From Bostrychus sinensis (lineage: Eukaryota; Chordata; Actinopteri; Gobiiformes; Eleotridae), in the NCBI GenBank assembly GCA_020698575.1, contig CM036251.1:35095288-35159287 (forward strand): a DNA stretch of 64,000 nucleotides, in the 5' to 3' direction. Position 1 is the first letter of the stretch. Each line of letters starts with the position of its first letter. Position numbers and translations under genes: made by a program. The notes beneath the pieces are model-generated. The model ran no database searches and had not been told where the DNA came from. It worked only from the letters and a program-made list of their open reading frames with translations. Below are positions 36,180-48,088 of this stretch, in pieces.

Positions 36180-37025
36180 ACATTATTAGTGATGTGTTAA
36201 CTGTCATTTAAGTAAAAAGATTTTGTTTGAGACATTTGCATATATTTTGCATATTTAGACATCCAAAAGTATAGACTTTCTTTAATAAAAATTGCATGCT
36301 TTATGTCAGGAACAATCCACACTAACACAAACAAAGCTCTTTTAGCACTCTTCATTCCAGTGTGGTTTAGTTTAAAATAAACAAACTTTATTTTTGACAG
36401 ATGTTTATGTCAAAAGTGGGTGAGGCCATATTCACTCAAGTATAGAATAATCCCAATAAATCCACCAAAAATCATGTCAAGAACTTTTTAAAATAAAAAA
36501 TTTATATAATTTTAATATAAATAAAACATTTTCTTTTCTCTCTCTCTCTTTTTTTTTTTTTTAATCAAATATGAGGCTGAATCAGTATAAAATGTATTTA
36601 TCAGCTGCAGTCCCTGAGCCCATGAGCCTCAAAAGTGAGGGTTAGATTCTGCTGTTATTGCCCTGGAGCTGAAACTCTGCACTTTCTCTCTGATCTGAAA
36701 TGCTGCAGACAGTTTGTCTGAAAAGGCTGCATGTGTTTTGTTGCTTGTATCTCCTGTTGGGGGCACTCTAATAATAAAGAGTAAGGGTACGATTATACCA
36801 GGGCCCACTGCAGGGAGGGGCCCTCAAAAAGCCTGGAATATGTTTGAGAAATATTGATCAAATGAACCTGGGGGCCCACCAAGATGGTTTATACAAAGGG
36901 CCCAGAATTTCGTACTACACCTCTATTATGACCACAGGATCCTCTCTGTTGTGTGTGGATAGTGTGATTCTGAGGGCCTCAGTAAACCTGGACAAATAGG
37001 TCCTTTTGACTGGGGTCATTACGTT
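36180..37025 (-). repeat. Left arm of an inverted repeat pair (unclassified DNA element)
   Basis: The reverse complement aligns with 38,875-39,166 joined to 43,913-44,335. Shared blocks include AGTTTCAGCTCCAGG, GCAGAATCTAACCCTCAC, AGGGACTGCAGCTGATAAAT, TTTTATACTGATTCAGCCTCAT, TTTTTGGTGGATTTATT and GAGCTTTGTTTGTGTTA. The left side adjoins TTAACCCTCATCC near 36,083, faintly reminiscent of piggyBac ends, but this was not confirmed. Confidence 0.75.
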
Positions 37026-37029
37026 TCTG

Positions 37030-38870
37030 CTTAGAAAAAAGTCAAATTACATCAGAATCCCAAAACAAATGTATAAAGTTGTAAAAAACAAGTAGACCGA
37101 CAAAGTCATGAAAAATCAGAGTGATAAAATAAAGCATCTCTGAGATATGACAAAAAATATATGCCTGGGGATGTAGTCCAGCTTTCTTCTGTCATTCAGA
37201 CATATGCAGACGTGAAATCACATCTGTATTGCACTTGGGGTGCAAAGGTTCAGGGTTTTACTCCGCCTCAGGCCCAAAGCAGCCGCAGTAAACCAGACAT
37301 GTGCCCCCTGTGGCCTTGTTCTATGCAGATATCAGACATAACTCATGATTGTACAAGAAAATGAATGATTGGTTGATGCTACACTGTTTTGGCTGTTGCG
37401 GTCTGATGAAAACCACTGCTGTGTGGCCTGTGATGTGGGGACGGCTGCTTATTTAGCCTTTAGCCGGCTGGTCCCGTAAATCTCCACACTCAGGAAGACA
37501 AATGTCAGAACACATGTTGCCGGAGTGTGTCTTTGAGCAGCACATTCCTTTAATTGGGTGTGCAGGGACCCTCCTCTTCCTCCTCCGTGCTTCCTCGCTC
37601 TCTCCTCTGCCTCTCCACGCGCTAACAAAAGACAGCCAGATGAAACAGGACGAGCGCCAACCCGTCCCTACTTTGTGCCATTATAGAACACAGAGACGAC
37701 AACATCAAGGCGAGCTTTATATAACTCCTCGTTTCATTCGTGTTGTTTCATGTTTATTTTACTTACTTCAAGCCATCACCGTCTTCTGATTGACATACGC
37801 CCTGTCATAACAACTATTATTCATCGAACTACTTATGGAATACAGTTGCCGCTTCTGGATATATTTGTCTGAGTTTAGTAAAATGTGTAAAATATCAAAA
37901 ATGCTCTCCAAAGTATGTTGGCTGTCATCTCATCAACAGTGTTATGATTCTAGCCGCTGCTTCCTCTGCTTGGGCCCGCTCTGAACTCCAGCAGAGGGAA
38001 TAAAGATCATAAAGAATAGATATTCAAAGGCTTTAACAGAAGAAGTCTTTCCTCAAAGCTGGCCGCGCTGCAGATGCACGAGGGCTGGGGAGAGGCCAAT
38101 GTCCACACGTACAAACCACACGACGTACAAACCACATAGCACAAGTCAAAGGAACTGATTTGAAAAGCCATTGTTCACTATTTAGCTCACAAGTGCTTGG
38201 CTTGTGATTTGCCAGTGTGTACACTGAATGAAATATTCACTTTGCGCTACTACACGATATAGAATTATCATAACCCGCACTGAGAGAGCGGCTGATGGAG
38301 CAGAGATCCCCTCATTAGACCAAGACCAGTAGCTCTGTCAAAGGTTGGGTTCAAAACATGACATGAGTCTGTGATCACTCCAGACAAGTTCACTTTCAAA
38401 AAACAAACTCACGAGTGTAATGATCGCCATCAAGGAGCTTTTCTGCTTTTCTGATCTGGAGCACCAACCTCTCCAATCAACACTTATTCATATTATAACA
38501 GTTATTCGTCTTACAACAGTTGATTATTTTTCCAACATTTTCAGTACAGTACTGTTTTAGCCTTTGTTACATCAGTTTTGCTCTTTTGAAAGGATGTATG
38601 ATTAAAACACAAATCTAACTCTGACCTGATTGGTCAAAACCAATCCTGCAAACAAGACAGCAGGTAAAGTGTCACAGCCCAGGTGTGCCCGCTCTGTGGG
38701 CTGCAGAGTAATTCAGGAAGCCAAAAGATGTATTGATGCACACACCAATGCCGACTCATTTGGCATCCTAGACCCTGGATTAAACATGACCATGGCATAA
38801 ACAATTAAAAAGTCAGTCTGGTAATGGTGCAGTTTTCTGAATGTATTGTTTTTTTTTTATTTAGTGCATT
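37030..38870. other. Spacer between inverted arms, no gene seen
   Basis: About 1.8 kb, largely non-repetitive. The segment 37,400-38,330 has moderate GC and several CpG and could be regulatory. No exon pattern. Confidence 0.4.
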
Positions 38871-38874
38871 TACT

Positions 38875-39166
38875 CTCATCTGACCAAGTGGGGTAAAACG
38901 TGACCCCAGGCATATATATATTTTTAATCATATCTTAGACATTTATTCTATGGCTCTGATTTTTGACTACAACTTCATACAGTTTTTGTTTTTTGATGTA
39001 ATTTGAGAATTTTATCTTTAAATACCTATTTTCACCTATTTATTTTTAATGTTTTTATTAGTTTTTCTTTTACAAAACATCAATATTTGACCACACACTA
39101 AAGGGAGGTCAGAAAGTCCAGTTTCAGCTCCAGGACAATAAATAGCAGAATCTAACCCTCACATTT
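38875..39166 (+). repeat. Right arm of the inverted pair, part 1
   Basis: Aligns to the reverse complement of about 36,640-37,025, best over 39,080-39,166. It ends in CTCACATTT, exactly where the LINE begins. Confidence 0.7.
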
Positions 39167-39410
39167 TGGATTTGACGTCACTTCCCGGTGAGTGCACTCC
39201 GTTGGTGTTTTGTTGCATACACAACTGTTCTTTGTCATTTGACTAAATTGAATTATTTAAGACATATCTTCTAGCAGTTTAACTTAGTTACTCTGTGAGA
39301 AATCTAGTATGGTATATAATCGCTTCGTGTCCAAGCCACTTTCAGCTCGCGACTCAGTAATAGTTTACTAGCTTCTGTTAGCCTTTAGCCTAGCTTAGCC
39401 TACCATTAGC

Positions 39411-40213
39411 ATGGCGTCTTCATCCTCCGCCTTCACCCCCCTTTTCTGCTCAATGTGCCATATGTTCAGCGAGAATCCTGCCTCCTTTAGTGATGATAGC
39501 AGTAGGTGTGTGAAGTGTAGTTTGTTTTTAGTTTTGGAGGCCAGGTTAGAGCAGTTAGAAGCACAGCTCCGCACAGTGGAGGCTGAGGCTAAGCCAGCTA
39601 GCCAGTTAGCTATAGGGACCGTGGACTGCGCTAGTAGTAGCAGGAGCGCTAGCCAGACTAGCCCCCTAGCGCCACCAGCAGCCGGGGGACAAGCAGGATG
39701 GCTTTGTAACAGTAAGAAGGAAGCATAGCGCTAAACGCAAACACTTAGACCACCCAAAGCTTCCCGTCTGGAATAAGTTTTCTTTCCTCAGCGACACACC
39801 CGCTGAACCATCGACTCTGGTGATTGGGAGCTTGATAGTTAGAGACGTGAAGCTGCCGGCAGCTACGGTTAGGTGTTTTCCGGGAGCCAGAATGGGTGAC
39901 ATCAAAGGAAACCTTAGGCTTTTAGCCCAGAGTAGGACCATGTGCAAACTTGCTAAGTCGATGTCAGACACCGTAATATTCTCTGGTCCCCTGCCGAATT
40001 TGACTAATGATGAAATGTACAGCCGCTTTTCATCATTCAACCGCTGGTTATCTAGAGGGTGGCCAGAAAACGGCATAGGCTTTATTGATAATTGGCGAGC
40101 GTTTTGGGGAAAGCCCATGGTGCCACGTTGCTGTCTAGAAATATGGCTGATAGCATTAGTCGTCTACCCTGACGAACCAGAGGTGGGACCCGGGCACAGA
40201 GCAGTAGTTTAAA
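39411..40213 (+). pseudogene. LINE ORF1, broken (esterase-like protein)
   Basis: ORF1 of CR1/L2-type LINEs encodes an RNA-binding protein carrying an SGNH esterase-like domain. The ATG at 39,411 opens a frame with CSMCHMF and CVKC cysteine pairs and a short coiled coil (LEARLEQLEAQLRTVEAEA), ending at 39,728. The esterase part continues in a different frame: LVIGSLIVRDVKLP, then RCFPGARMGDIKGNLRLLA, FSGPLPNLT and GFIDNWRAFWGKP. Defects seen: a frameshift near 39,710, GSL instead of the GDS nucleophile motif, loss of the segment that normally carries the GGND block between RLLAQS and MCKLAKS, and a disrupted end after FWGKP. Not functional. Confidence 0.82.
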
Positions 40214-40336
40214 ACACTTCTCTGAGCTTCCTTACGAGCTGGGACAAACCCAGTATAAAGGTATTTTAGCAGAGCAAATAGAGACTGTGTCTGTCGCTCG
40301 CCTAAACACTAACTCCAACAGCAAAAGTCAAATAAG

Positions 40337-41818
40337 ATGAGAGCCACAAATTTAATAAAAATAACTTCTTGTAGACCTATTAATAATATTAATAATAATC
40401 AAAACAATGACATAATTAATTGTGGATTACTAAACATTAGGTCCAGTTCCTCTAAATCCCTGTTAGTTAATGAATTAATTAATGATAATAAACTTAATCT
40501 ACTAGCCTTAACAGGAACCTGGCTACAACAGGATGATTATGTGAGACTTAATGAAGCTACTCCCCCAAATCATGTAAACTTTCAGACAGCGAGGAGCTCA
40601 GGCCGAGGTGGAGGAGTGGCAGTAATATCACAGTCTAGTTTACTTCTTAGCCCCAAATCTAAACACACATATAATTCCTTTGAAAGCCTCATACTAACTA
40701 TAAATCACCCAAACTGTAAGAAACAAAAACCAGTTATGTTTATAATCATCTACCGGCCTCCTGGTCCCTATTCCGAATTTTTAATTGCGTTCTCTGACTT
40801 TCTATCCAGTATAGTGTTAGACTCAGATAAGATTGCAATAGAAGGGGATTTTAATATTCATGTTGACGACAGCAGCGACTGTCTAGGTAATACATTTGCA
40901 GCCTTATTAGACAGCATAGGTTTTACTCAAAATGTAAATGAACCCACTCACTGTCACAAGCACACCCTGGACCTTGTTTTAACCTATGGTATAGAGATTA
41001 GTGAGCTCACTGTCCTCCCTCATAACCCCATACTCTCAGATCACTTTCTAATTACCTTTCAGTTTATACTCAAAGACTTTACTGTTCCTATGAACAAAAC
41101 CCAGATTAGAAGAACATTATCTGACCAATCTGTGTCAAAGTTTAAACACATAATTAAGCCAATATTTAGCACAATGTTGAGTGAGTTTGTTGAGAACAGC
41201 TCCTATAGCTCGAGTCCCAGTAAAAGTGATCGGTTTGTTGACAGCGCCATGCAGTCTTTAAAGATGGCTCTGGACAATGTAGCTCCATTAAAACAAAATG
41301 TTTGTTAGACCGAATCGAGTAGCACCATGGTTTAATACTGAAACGCGTTCCCTTAAACAAGCAACCCGTAAATTAGAAAGGCTATGGCGTCACTCCAGCT
41401 CAGAGCAGTCTCTGAATGCCTGGAAATATAGTCTTTTAAATTATAAAAAATCTCTCTGCGAGGCCAAAACCAGATAATATTCAACTTTAATAGAAGAAAA
41501 CAGGAACAACCCTAGGTTTCTGTTCAGCACTGTGGCCAGGGTGACCACCAGTCACAGCTCAGTAGAACCCTGTATCCCTGTTACCCTCAGCTGTGAAAAC
41601 TTTCTTCAATTTCAACAAAATCACAAGTATTAGAGACTAATTAAATAAAATTCTCCCTATGATCAGCTCAGAGCAAGCCAAAGCTGTAAAAAGGGAGGCC
41701 ACTATAAACGTTGTAACGTTAGACTACTTCATCGCTGCAGACCAAGCTGAGATAACGTCAGTCATTATGTCCTCCAAAACCTCAACTTGTCTTTTAGACC
41801 CAATACCTACCAAACTTT
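40337..41818 (+). pseudogene. LINE ORF2, 5' half: AP-endonuclease domain, inactive
   Basis: Open from ATG 40,337 for 323 codons. Endonuclease motifs in order: LLNIRS (31-36), LTGTW (58-62), IIYRPPG (137-143), EGDFNIHVD (169-177), LDLVLTYG (211-218) and LSDHFLITF (233-241). This is an APE-type target-nicking domain. The motif normally LTETW has Gly at residue 60 in place of the catalytic Glu, so it should not cut. After the stop at 41,308 the protein continues in another frame (VAPWFNTETR, KQATRKLERLWR, NYKKSLCEAK) with further stops up to the SINE junction at about 41,819. Confidence 0.9.
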
Positions 41819-42078
41819 GCATGTCCTCCCCATATTCTCCGGCTTCCTCCCACCGTCCAAAGACATGCATGTGTTAGGTGAATTGGTGACTCTAAATTGC
41901 CCCTAGTGAATGAATGTGAGAGTGAATGGTTGTCTGTCTGTGTTCGTCTCTGTGTCAGCCCTGCGACAAGCTGGCCCCTGTCCAGGGTGTACCCTGCCTA
42001 CGGTCCAAAGTTACTGGGATAGGCTCCAGTCACCCGCGACCCCTAACGGGAATAAGCGGTAGAAAATGAATGAATGAC
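41819..42078 (+). mobile_element. 5'-truncated SINE replacing the LINE reverse-transcriptase core
   Basis: From CATGTCCTCCCCATATTCTC through CCACCGTCCAAAGACATGC, CTGGCCCCTGTCCAGGGTG and GGGATAGGCTCCAGTCACCC to AATGAATGA, it matches the body and tail of the SINE at 35,234. The tRNA-like head is absent. LINE sequence on the two sides is not contiguous in the ORF2 protein. Confidence 0.85.
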
Positions 42079-42086
42079 TCTTACTC

Positions 42087-43080
42087 CAGAGATTAGAATG
42101 TGACATAGGGGTCAGAGGAGCCGCTCTCTGCTGGTTTAAATCCTACTTATCTGATAGGTACCAGTTTGTCAGTGTAAATGAACATTCCTCACAGTGCAGT
42201 AAAGTTAGCTATGGAGTGCCACAAGGCTCAGTACTTGGACCCATTCTGTTCATGCTTTACATGCTACCTTTACGAAACATGATCAGAAAACATGGCATTA
42301 ATTTTCACTGTTACGCAGGCGATACACAGTTGTATTTATCAATTAAACCTGCTCAGAATGAATGCGTTGAGAAACTTAGCGCCTGTGTGAGAGACCTAAA
42401 GACCTGGATGACAATTAATTATCTCCTCCTAAACCCAGAAAAAACAGAGGTCATTATACTAGGCCCCAAAAAGCTGAGAGATGCTCTGTCTGACCAGAGA
42501 GTCTCCCTGGACGGTGTCAGTGTAGCCTCAAGTTCTACTGTGAGAATCTTAGTGAGTTTTATTTTATATTATTTATATTTAGAGTTTTATTTGACCAAGA
42601 TTTATTATTTAAGGCTCATATAAACCGAGCCTGTAAAACAGCATTCTTTCACTTACGTAACATAGCCAAAATCAGAAATATTTTATCTAAAAGTGACGCT
42701 GAAAAACTCCATGCATTTGTTACATCTATGTTGGATTACTGTAACTCTCAGCAGCAAGATTATTAACAGGAACTAACAGGAGAAAACATATTACTCCTGT
42801 GCTAGCTTCACTTCACTGGTTTCCAGTTGAATTCAGAATTAGGTTTAAAATCCTTCTCCTGACTTACAAGGCTGTAAATGGTATGGCCCCATCCTACATT
42901 AATGATGTTACAGTGCCATACCTACCAAGCAGAGTACTGCGCTCACAAAATGCAGGACTATTAGTGGTTCCCAGGGTTTCTAAAAGTACAGTTGGAGGTA
43001 GAGCCTTTAGTTACCAATTTCCTGTTTTATGGAATCAGTTTCCAGCTCATGTTAAAGAGGCAGACAGTCTCTACATTTAA
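42087..43080 (+). pseudogene. LINE ORF2, 3' half: reverse-transcriptase fingers/palm remnant and C-terminus
   Basis: The frame from 42,087 gives ALCWFKSYLSDRYQFVSV, then YGVPQGSVLGPILFMLYM and CYAGDTQLY, where the catalytic YADD is YAGD (42,312). It continues TWMTINYLLLNPEKTEVI and is lost near 42,550, where an AT-rich duplication interrupts. HINRACKTAFFHLRNIAK and LDYCNSQQ follow, then a deletion. The last open part (42,799-43,080) reads ASLHWFPVEFRIRFKILLL and VPRVSKSTVGGRAFSYQ, the usual C-terminal region. Dead copy. The SINE fragment lies immediately upstream. Confidence 0.88.
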
Positions 43081-43912
43081 GGTTAGGCTTAAAACGTTCC
43101 TCTTTGGGAAAGCTTATGGTCAAGGCAGCTAGGAACAGGGTTAACTCCACAGCTGAAGCTAGGCTGCTCTAGGAGCTAGAAGCTGGGGGAAGTATGGTGC
43201 ACTGAGCCTTTGTCCTCTGGTTTCATCTGCTGCTCCTCTTCTATCACTGTCATTAATATGAGCAAATATTCTATATCTCCAATCAGTTCCTTGCTATTCA
43301 CAAGTTGTCGAGTGGGGACTGTTTCAGATGCCTGGCTGCTGGCAGATGTCCCAGTGATGATTGGATCTTAGCTGACCTCATCTGTGCTCCTGTCCCGACC
43401 TGTGGGCCCTCAACCTCACCTCTTAGGATTTCCCGGATCTACCTCAACCCACTCACCTGTCTGGATGAGGCCCCTGCTGCATCCTGGATTTCCCAGACCT
43501 ATCTCGCCCCACTCACCTGTCTGGATGAGGCCTACCTGCTGCATCCTATGGACTTCCTCAACCTACCTCACCCACTCCCTGGATGAATCCTTACAGAGCT
43601 GATCTATGATCCTATAGATGAACTAAGGGACTAACAGTCCTAGACACATGTTGCCTGTCCGTCCTGGGAGAGGATCTCTCCTTCACTTGGGCTCCATAAG
43701 GTTTCTTCTTTTTTCCCGCAGCTGGGTTTTTTTTAGGAGTTTTTCCTTACCGAGAAGGAGGGTCTAAGGACAGGAGTGTCCTGGGTCTGTTTAGTGTAGT
43801 TATTGTTTGTGTTGTCTGATTGTGTGTTTATGTTTGGTCAACTGTTCTGAAGCCCTTTGAGGCGACTTTTGTTGTGATACTGGGCTATAAAAATAAATCT
43901 GAATTGAACTGA

Positions 43913-44335
43913 ACATTTGAGGCCTACGAATGGGTTCAGGGACTGCAGCTGATAAATCAATTTTATACTGATTCAGCCTCATTATTGATATTGATAAAAT
44001 ATATATAAAATATAAAAGTATTTATAAAAAACATACCTAAACAGTTTTATTTAAATTATAATGAAAGACAAATTCCTGTTTTAACCAGTTCAGCTTTACA
44101 TGGTTTTTGGTGGATTTATTATTCTATTTTGAAGTAAATCTGGCCTTGCCAACTTTTAACCATACAAATGAGTCAAAAATAAAGTTTCTTTTAAATTATT
44201 AACCAAACCACATCAGAGTGAAGGAGGTGGTGAAGGAGCTTTGTTTGTGTTATTGTGGCTCATTAAATAAAGTATGTAATTTTGGGCATCTAAAGTTATA
44301 TACAAATCAAAATAATAATTTACAAACAAAATATT
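43913..44335 (+). repeat. Right arm of the inverted pair, part 2
   Basis: Continues the arm broken by the LINE. Aligns to the reverse complement of about 36,180-36,625, with the same block order. Ends abruptly where the TTAA-type MITE fragment starts. Confidence 0.8.
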
Positions 44336-44625
44336 TTTTGGGTCTCGCGAGAAAGCAGCACATCTCTGTTAGCAAAACAACAAGCTAGCTGTAGCTTTAT
44401 TTCTTGATTTTTGGTGTGCCAGAGTGGGCAAATGGAAGACAAAACTTTGTACAGATAGGCAGAGGGGAAAACGAAAGTAAAAATGAGTGAGAGGTCACAC
44501 AGGAGTCAACTGGGCTTGTGAGTATTTCTGACAGTGCTTTACTCCGAACTGTAGGGGGAGCTTTATAGGGGAAAATAAGGCAAAAAGAGCAAAGAAACGA
44601 GCAGAGTTACTGAGTTCCACTTTAA
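44336..44625 (+). mobile_element. TTAA-flanked MITE family, copy 1 (left-truncated)
   Basis: Starts CTCGCGAGAAAGCAGCAC within the body and ends TACTGAGTTCCACTTTAA. Shares GTTAGCAAAACAACAAG, GTGCCAGAG, GGGGAAAAC and TAGGGGGAGCT blocks with 48,940-49,309 and, in reverse complement, 62,987-63,416. Confidence 0.8.
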
Positions 44626-45084
44626 GAAAGTGATGTCTACAGTATGTAAAAAGAGAGATTTGTATTGAGTCATAGTCAGGGCCTACATGCTTTGACAGTG
44701 TATGAAGCCTTTTATAACATTATGATTCTGAGATGCACATTCACACATGCACACATGCACACATGCACGTCCCATAACGGTCAGCACAGCACTCACATGT
44801 AGAAACCTGATATTCCTGCACTTTAGTATGGTCATATGGACAGCTTCAGTTCAGTAATAAGGCACTCGTGTTGAGCTATAATATGCTGACATCTTATTCA
44901 GTATAATCTGTGTTGTGGCACTGACATGAATTGGACACTTTACTTTGAATGAAAAATCTGCAAACAGCGCATCTCTCTGCATCAGCAATAAGAAGGGTTG
45001 CCTTTCCAACAGAACTAGAAAATATACTCAAAATCTGTACTGTAGAACTAATATTACAGTAGAAATGAATTTCCCTCTCCTTCT

Positions 45085-45120
45085 TACTACTACTACTACT
45101 ACTACTACTACTGCTGCTGC
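45085..45120 (+). repeat. (CTA)n/(CTG)n microsatellite
   Basis: About nine CTA triplets followed by CTG triplets. Confidence 0.9.
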
Positions 45121-45603
45121 CAATTCTACTACTGCTTTGTTCTACCATTTTTTTGTAAAACTAGTACTATGACTCCCAGTCCAATCCTTTGACTTGATTC
45201 CCAACTTTAACTTTAGCATTGGTGTACAGGGTAGTGTCTATTTCCACAGTGTATTACAACAAAATATGGGCTTTATGCATAATGATGATAGGTTTAACAG
45301 AATCCTCTCAATTTGTCTGGACTTGGGACTGGCACAAACGTACACTGGGTTGTAAGCCTTTGTGGGTGGATTTTGAGACATTTAATAATAATAAAAATAT
45401 TCTATATACTCTACACATACATAGACATTTTTCAGATGGAATTCAGACATTTCTTTAAAATAGAAGTAACATGTTTTAAATTGGCCACAAAGAACAAAAA
45501 CATAGACACACAGGAAAGAAATTCAAATTAAGGCAAGTTAAAGCAATTTGAAAGCCATACAAAATAGAAAAGGCAAGAGCTTTTTCTGAAACCTGTTAAG
45601 CCT

Positions 45604-45607
<4 letters not shown>

Positions 45608-45665
<58 letters not shown>
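45608..45665 (+). repeat. (CT)n microsatellite, about 29 units
   Basis: Perfect CT dinucleotide run. Polypurine-polypyrimidine mirror symmetry could allow triplex DNA. Confidence 0.95.
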
Positions 45666-45670
<5 letters not shown>

Positions 45671-46849
45671 TACATAAAAAGAAATTGAGTTTAAAAAAAG
45701 TTAAAAAATATCACTTTGGAGCCATTTTTAGCCATTAGACTTTAGTGTTTTTTTGTATTTTTTTTTTTTTAAGTAGAAATCTACAGGGGGAAAACATGGC
45801 AGACTTTTCAATATAGTTTCATTGTTGGGGGTCTGTGTGGGATTGTCTGGTTTTTAAAGGGGGCTGCGACACTCTTGACTTTGGAAAAGGCTGCCGTAAA
45901 ATCTGGAAAAGCTTCATCCATTAAAATTGAAGTGGCAACATGCCTTAAAACAAGTTACCCCCCAGGCGTCCAGTAAATGTGAAGCGTCTCTCTGCTGTGT
46001 GTGTGACAGAGAGACTTAACACTGAGCACAGGGCTGCAGCCGGCTCAGAGAGCAGCTCACAGCAGCATCTTGTCTGCTTCTTCACTCTCACTGAGCAGTA
46101 AAGGGAACACTTCGATCTGTTGCAAATAGAATTTATCTGGAAGTGTTTTTTAGAGTTGAAGACCTTTATCTCCCTCCTCCAAGAAACTTTGTCAGTTCAA
46201 CAACAGACACATTCAGTCACTCAATAGACTGTGTTCAAACTGTAGAATTTGACGATGTCAGAATGGAGTGCAGAGGCCTGTATATATGTATAGGTTATGG
46301 AAATTTTTAAAAGAAATATTCAAACAAAAAATACACAAATATTGAACCTGACATTTGTTATTAGCAGCTGGGTCTACAGCCTCACCATAATAATCTTGTG
46401 GCTTAATGCTGAGTCTACTGACAGCAATCACACCTGTGTGTTTGAAAAATATCAGCACTTCTTGATGCTGTAGTGAAGAAATAACTTCACTTTAGTTAAT
46501 TTGTACTGACAGAGAAGACTTTGAACTCTGTGTCAGTTTTTGTTTCATGTGGATAAACCCAGTACTCACAGAGATATTAACCATAAACCACACCAAGACA
46601 TCTGCATTGCTTTCTTAAGCACTGAGACACGCTGCTGCGTCTGGTGATAGCTGATGCTCCCGGTGTGTGCTGGGGTTTACAGGTCTAGGTCCAAATAATT
46701 TCCAGACAGGATGATTTCTAGGTCTGGATCAGGACCGTGGCCCACCTATTCATGACCTCGACATCAGCCTGCTCAGGCTCTCTCCAGAAAAGTTTGAAAA
46801 GCCTGAATTGTTCACAAAAAATCTTTGTCTTCAGCAACAAAACAAGAGA

Positions 46850-47110
46850 AGTAGATTTTCCTGCCTGCAGACCCCATAGCGAGGCGCCGGCACCTTTTAT
46901 TGATCAACACAAAGTCCCAAATAAATGAGCGCAGAATGAGAGCTATGCCTCAGGGAGTTCAGGCAGCAGCGGCGCCATAGGCTCCCATCAATTTTAATCA
47001 GGGCCTAATGAAGAGGCTCCTCTCGGCTGGTGTCCATAACTCAGTGTGCCAGCGACGCTCCTCTACCTCAATCAAATCACTCCTCACAACTCTAATGACC
47101 TTTTCACCAT
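46850..47110. promoter_or_regulatory. Unique block, candidate conserved non-coding element
   Basis: CACCTTTTATTGATCAACAC, CCCATCAATTTTAATCAGGG and CTAATGAAGAGGCTCC sit in GC-balanced, repeat-free sequence. The palindromic TTGATCAA and the ATTA/TAAT cores suggest enhancer-like content. Texture-based inference. Confidence 0.3.
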
Positions 47111-47674
47111 AAACAATGGCAGCATTAACACTGCTGAAAAACTGTGAGACGTGAAGCGAAAAGTTAAGTGTTTCACAAAAAAAGAATGCATGCAGGACAG
47201 GAGGGACTTAATCAAGCTCTCTTCAACCAGCGAGCTAAGACAAAGAGCATTTTGTTCTGAGTTCACAATGAGAAATCAACACAGCACAATATGGTTCATT
47301 TAAGATTCTCAGGGTGCACTGTCAAAGCAGTAACACAATAGAGAACTAAAAGGTCTGAAGTGGTTTGCAAAAGCAGAAATTATAAACTTAAAATGACATC
47401 AACAAGCAAGAAACAGATGAAAAGAAACAATTTTGTTGTGGTTGGATTTAGATGACGTTTTCAGGAAAGGTCAGTTATGGGCCAAAAAGCAGATGATCAC
47501 TGTCTGGACACAGGAATTTATTAAATAATCCTTTACCATTGCAAGACAGGGCCAATTTTGTCCATTAGTAACATCACCATACTGTCGATTTTGTAGGTAG
47601 TTTTTCTTGAAACCTTCAGTATAGGTCACAGTGGCATTGGTATAGTTACCTTACCAGGCCACTATATAATAACT

Positions 47675-48088
47675 TAGAGCTGCAACTAACGATTATTTTG
47701 ATAATTGATTAATATGCCAATTATTTTTTTTGATTAATTGATTAATAATTGGACAGTGAAGTGTGAGTAAAGTGGTTAAAGACTTGAGGAATAAAAATTG
47801 GATAAGTCTACCGAAAATCACCTATTTATTTTTTACAAATTGTGAACCAGACAAAGCCATGAGTGCCCCACATTTGGATAGAGCATATACACACAAAGAT
47901 AAACACAACTGTACATTGTTTTTACTGTTTCTGTTGCTGTTGTTGTCTTGGTAATAAACCCTCCTCTCTCAGCACATAGCATGTTTCAGTCTATGAATAC
48001 CCCAGTAAACAATTAAACCATTACTAAATTAGTTGACAATTATTTTAATAATTATAATCATCTAATCCAATTAGCTGTTACAGCCCTA
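47675..48088. mobile_element. hAT-type MITE
   Basis: Begins TAGAGCTGCAACTAACGATT and ends TTAGCTGTTACAGCCCTA, an inverted pair. Rich in GATTAAT/AATTATT units. Flanks ATAATAAC and ATTATAAC agree at 7 of 8, allowing one base of offset. Confidence 0.8.

Larger units (their letters stand above)
39167..43912 (+). mobile_element. Near full-length CR1/L2/Rex1-group LINE, inactive
   Basis: A 4.75-kb element with a 5'UTR (39,167-39,410), ORF1 remnant, ORF2 endonuclease, broken reverse transcriptase, C-terminal region and 3'UTR. The 3' end has GAGAGGATCTCTCC, CCTTACCGAGAAGGAGGG, AGCCCTTTGAGGCGACTTT and the tail AATAAATCTGAATTGAACTGA. ACATTT at 39,161-39,166 and 43,913-43,918 is the likely target duplication. 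The left and right flanks rejoin into one continuous match to the inverted copy at 36.6 kb, which proves the insertion. Both ORFs carry disabling changes, and a SINE piece lies in place of the reverse-transcriptase core. Confidence 0.92.
44630..46850. other. Flanking stretch with simple repeats, no gene
   Basis: Holds an ACACATGC run (44,740-44,767), a (CTA)n run and a long (CT)n run, otherwise unclassified AT-rich DNA. Confidence 0.4.

Noticed and set aside
43305..43602. Two overlapping 70-93 codon frames with a repeated Pro/Leu/Thr-Cys-Leu-Asp-Glu segment
   Set aside because: They lie in the LINE 3'UTR, which contains an internal tandem duplication of about 70 bases.
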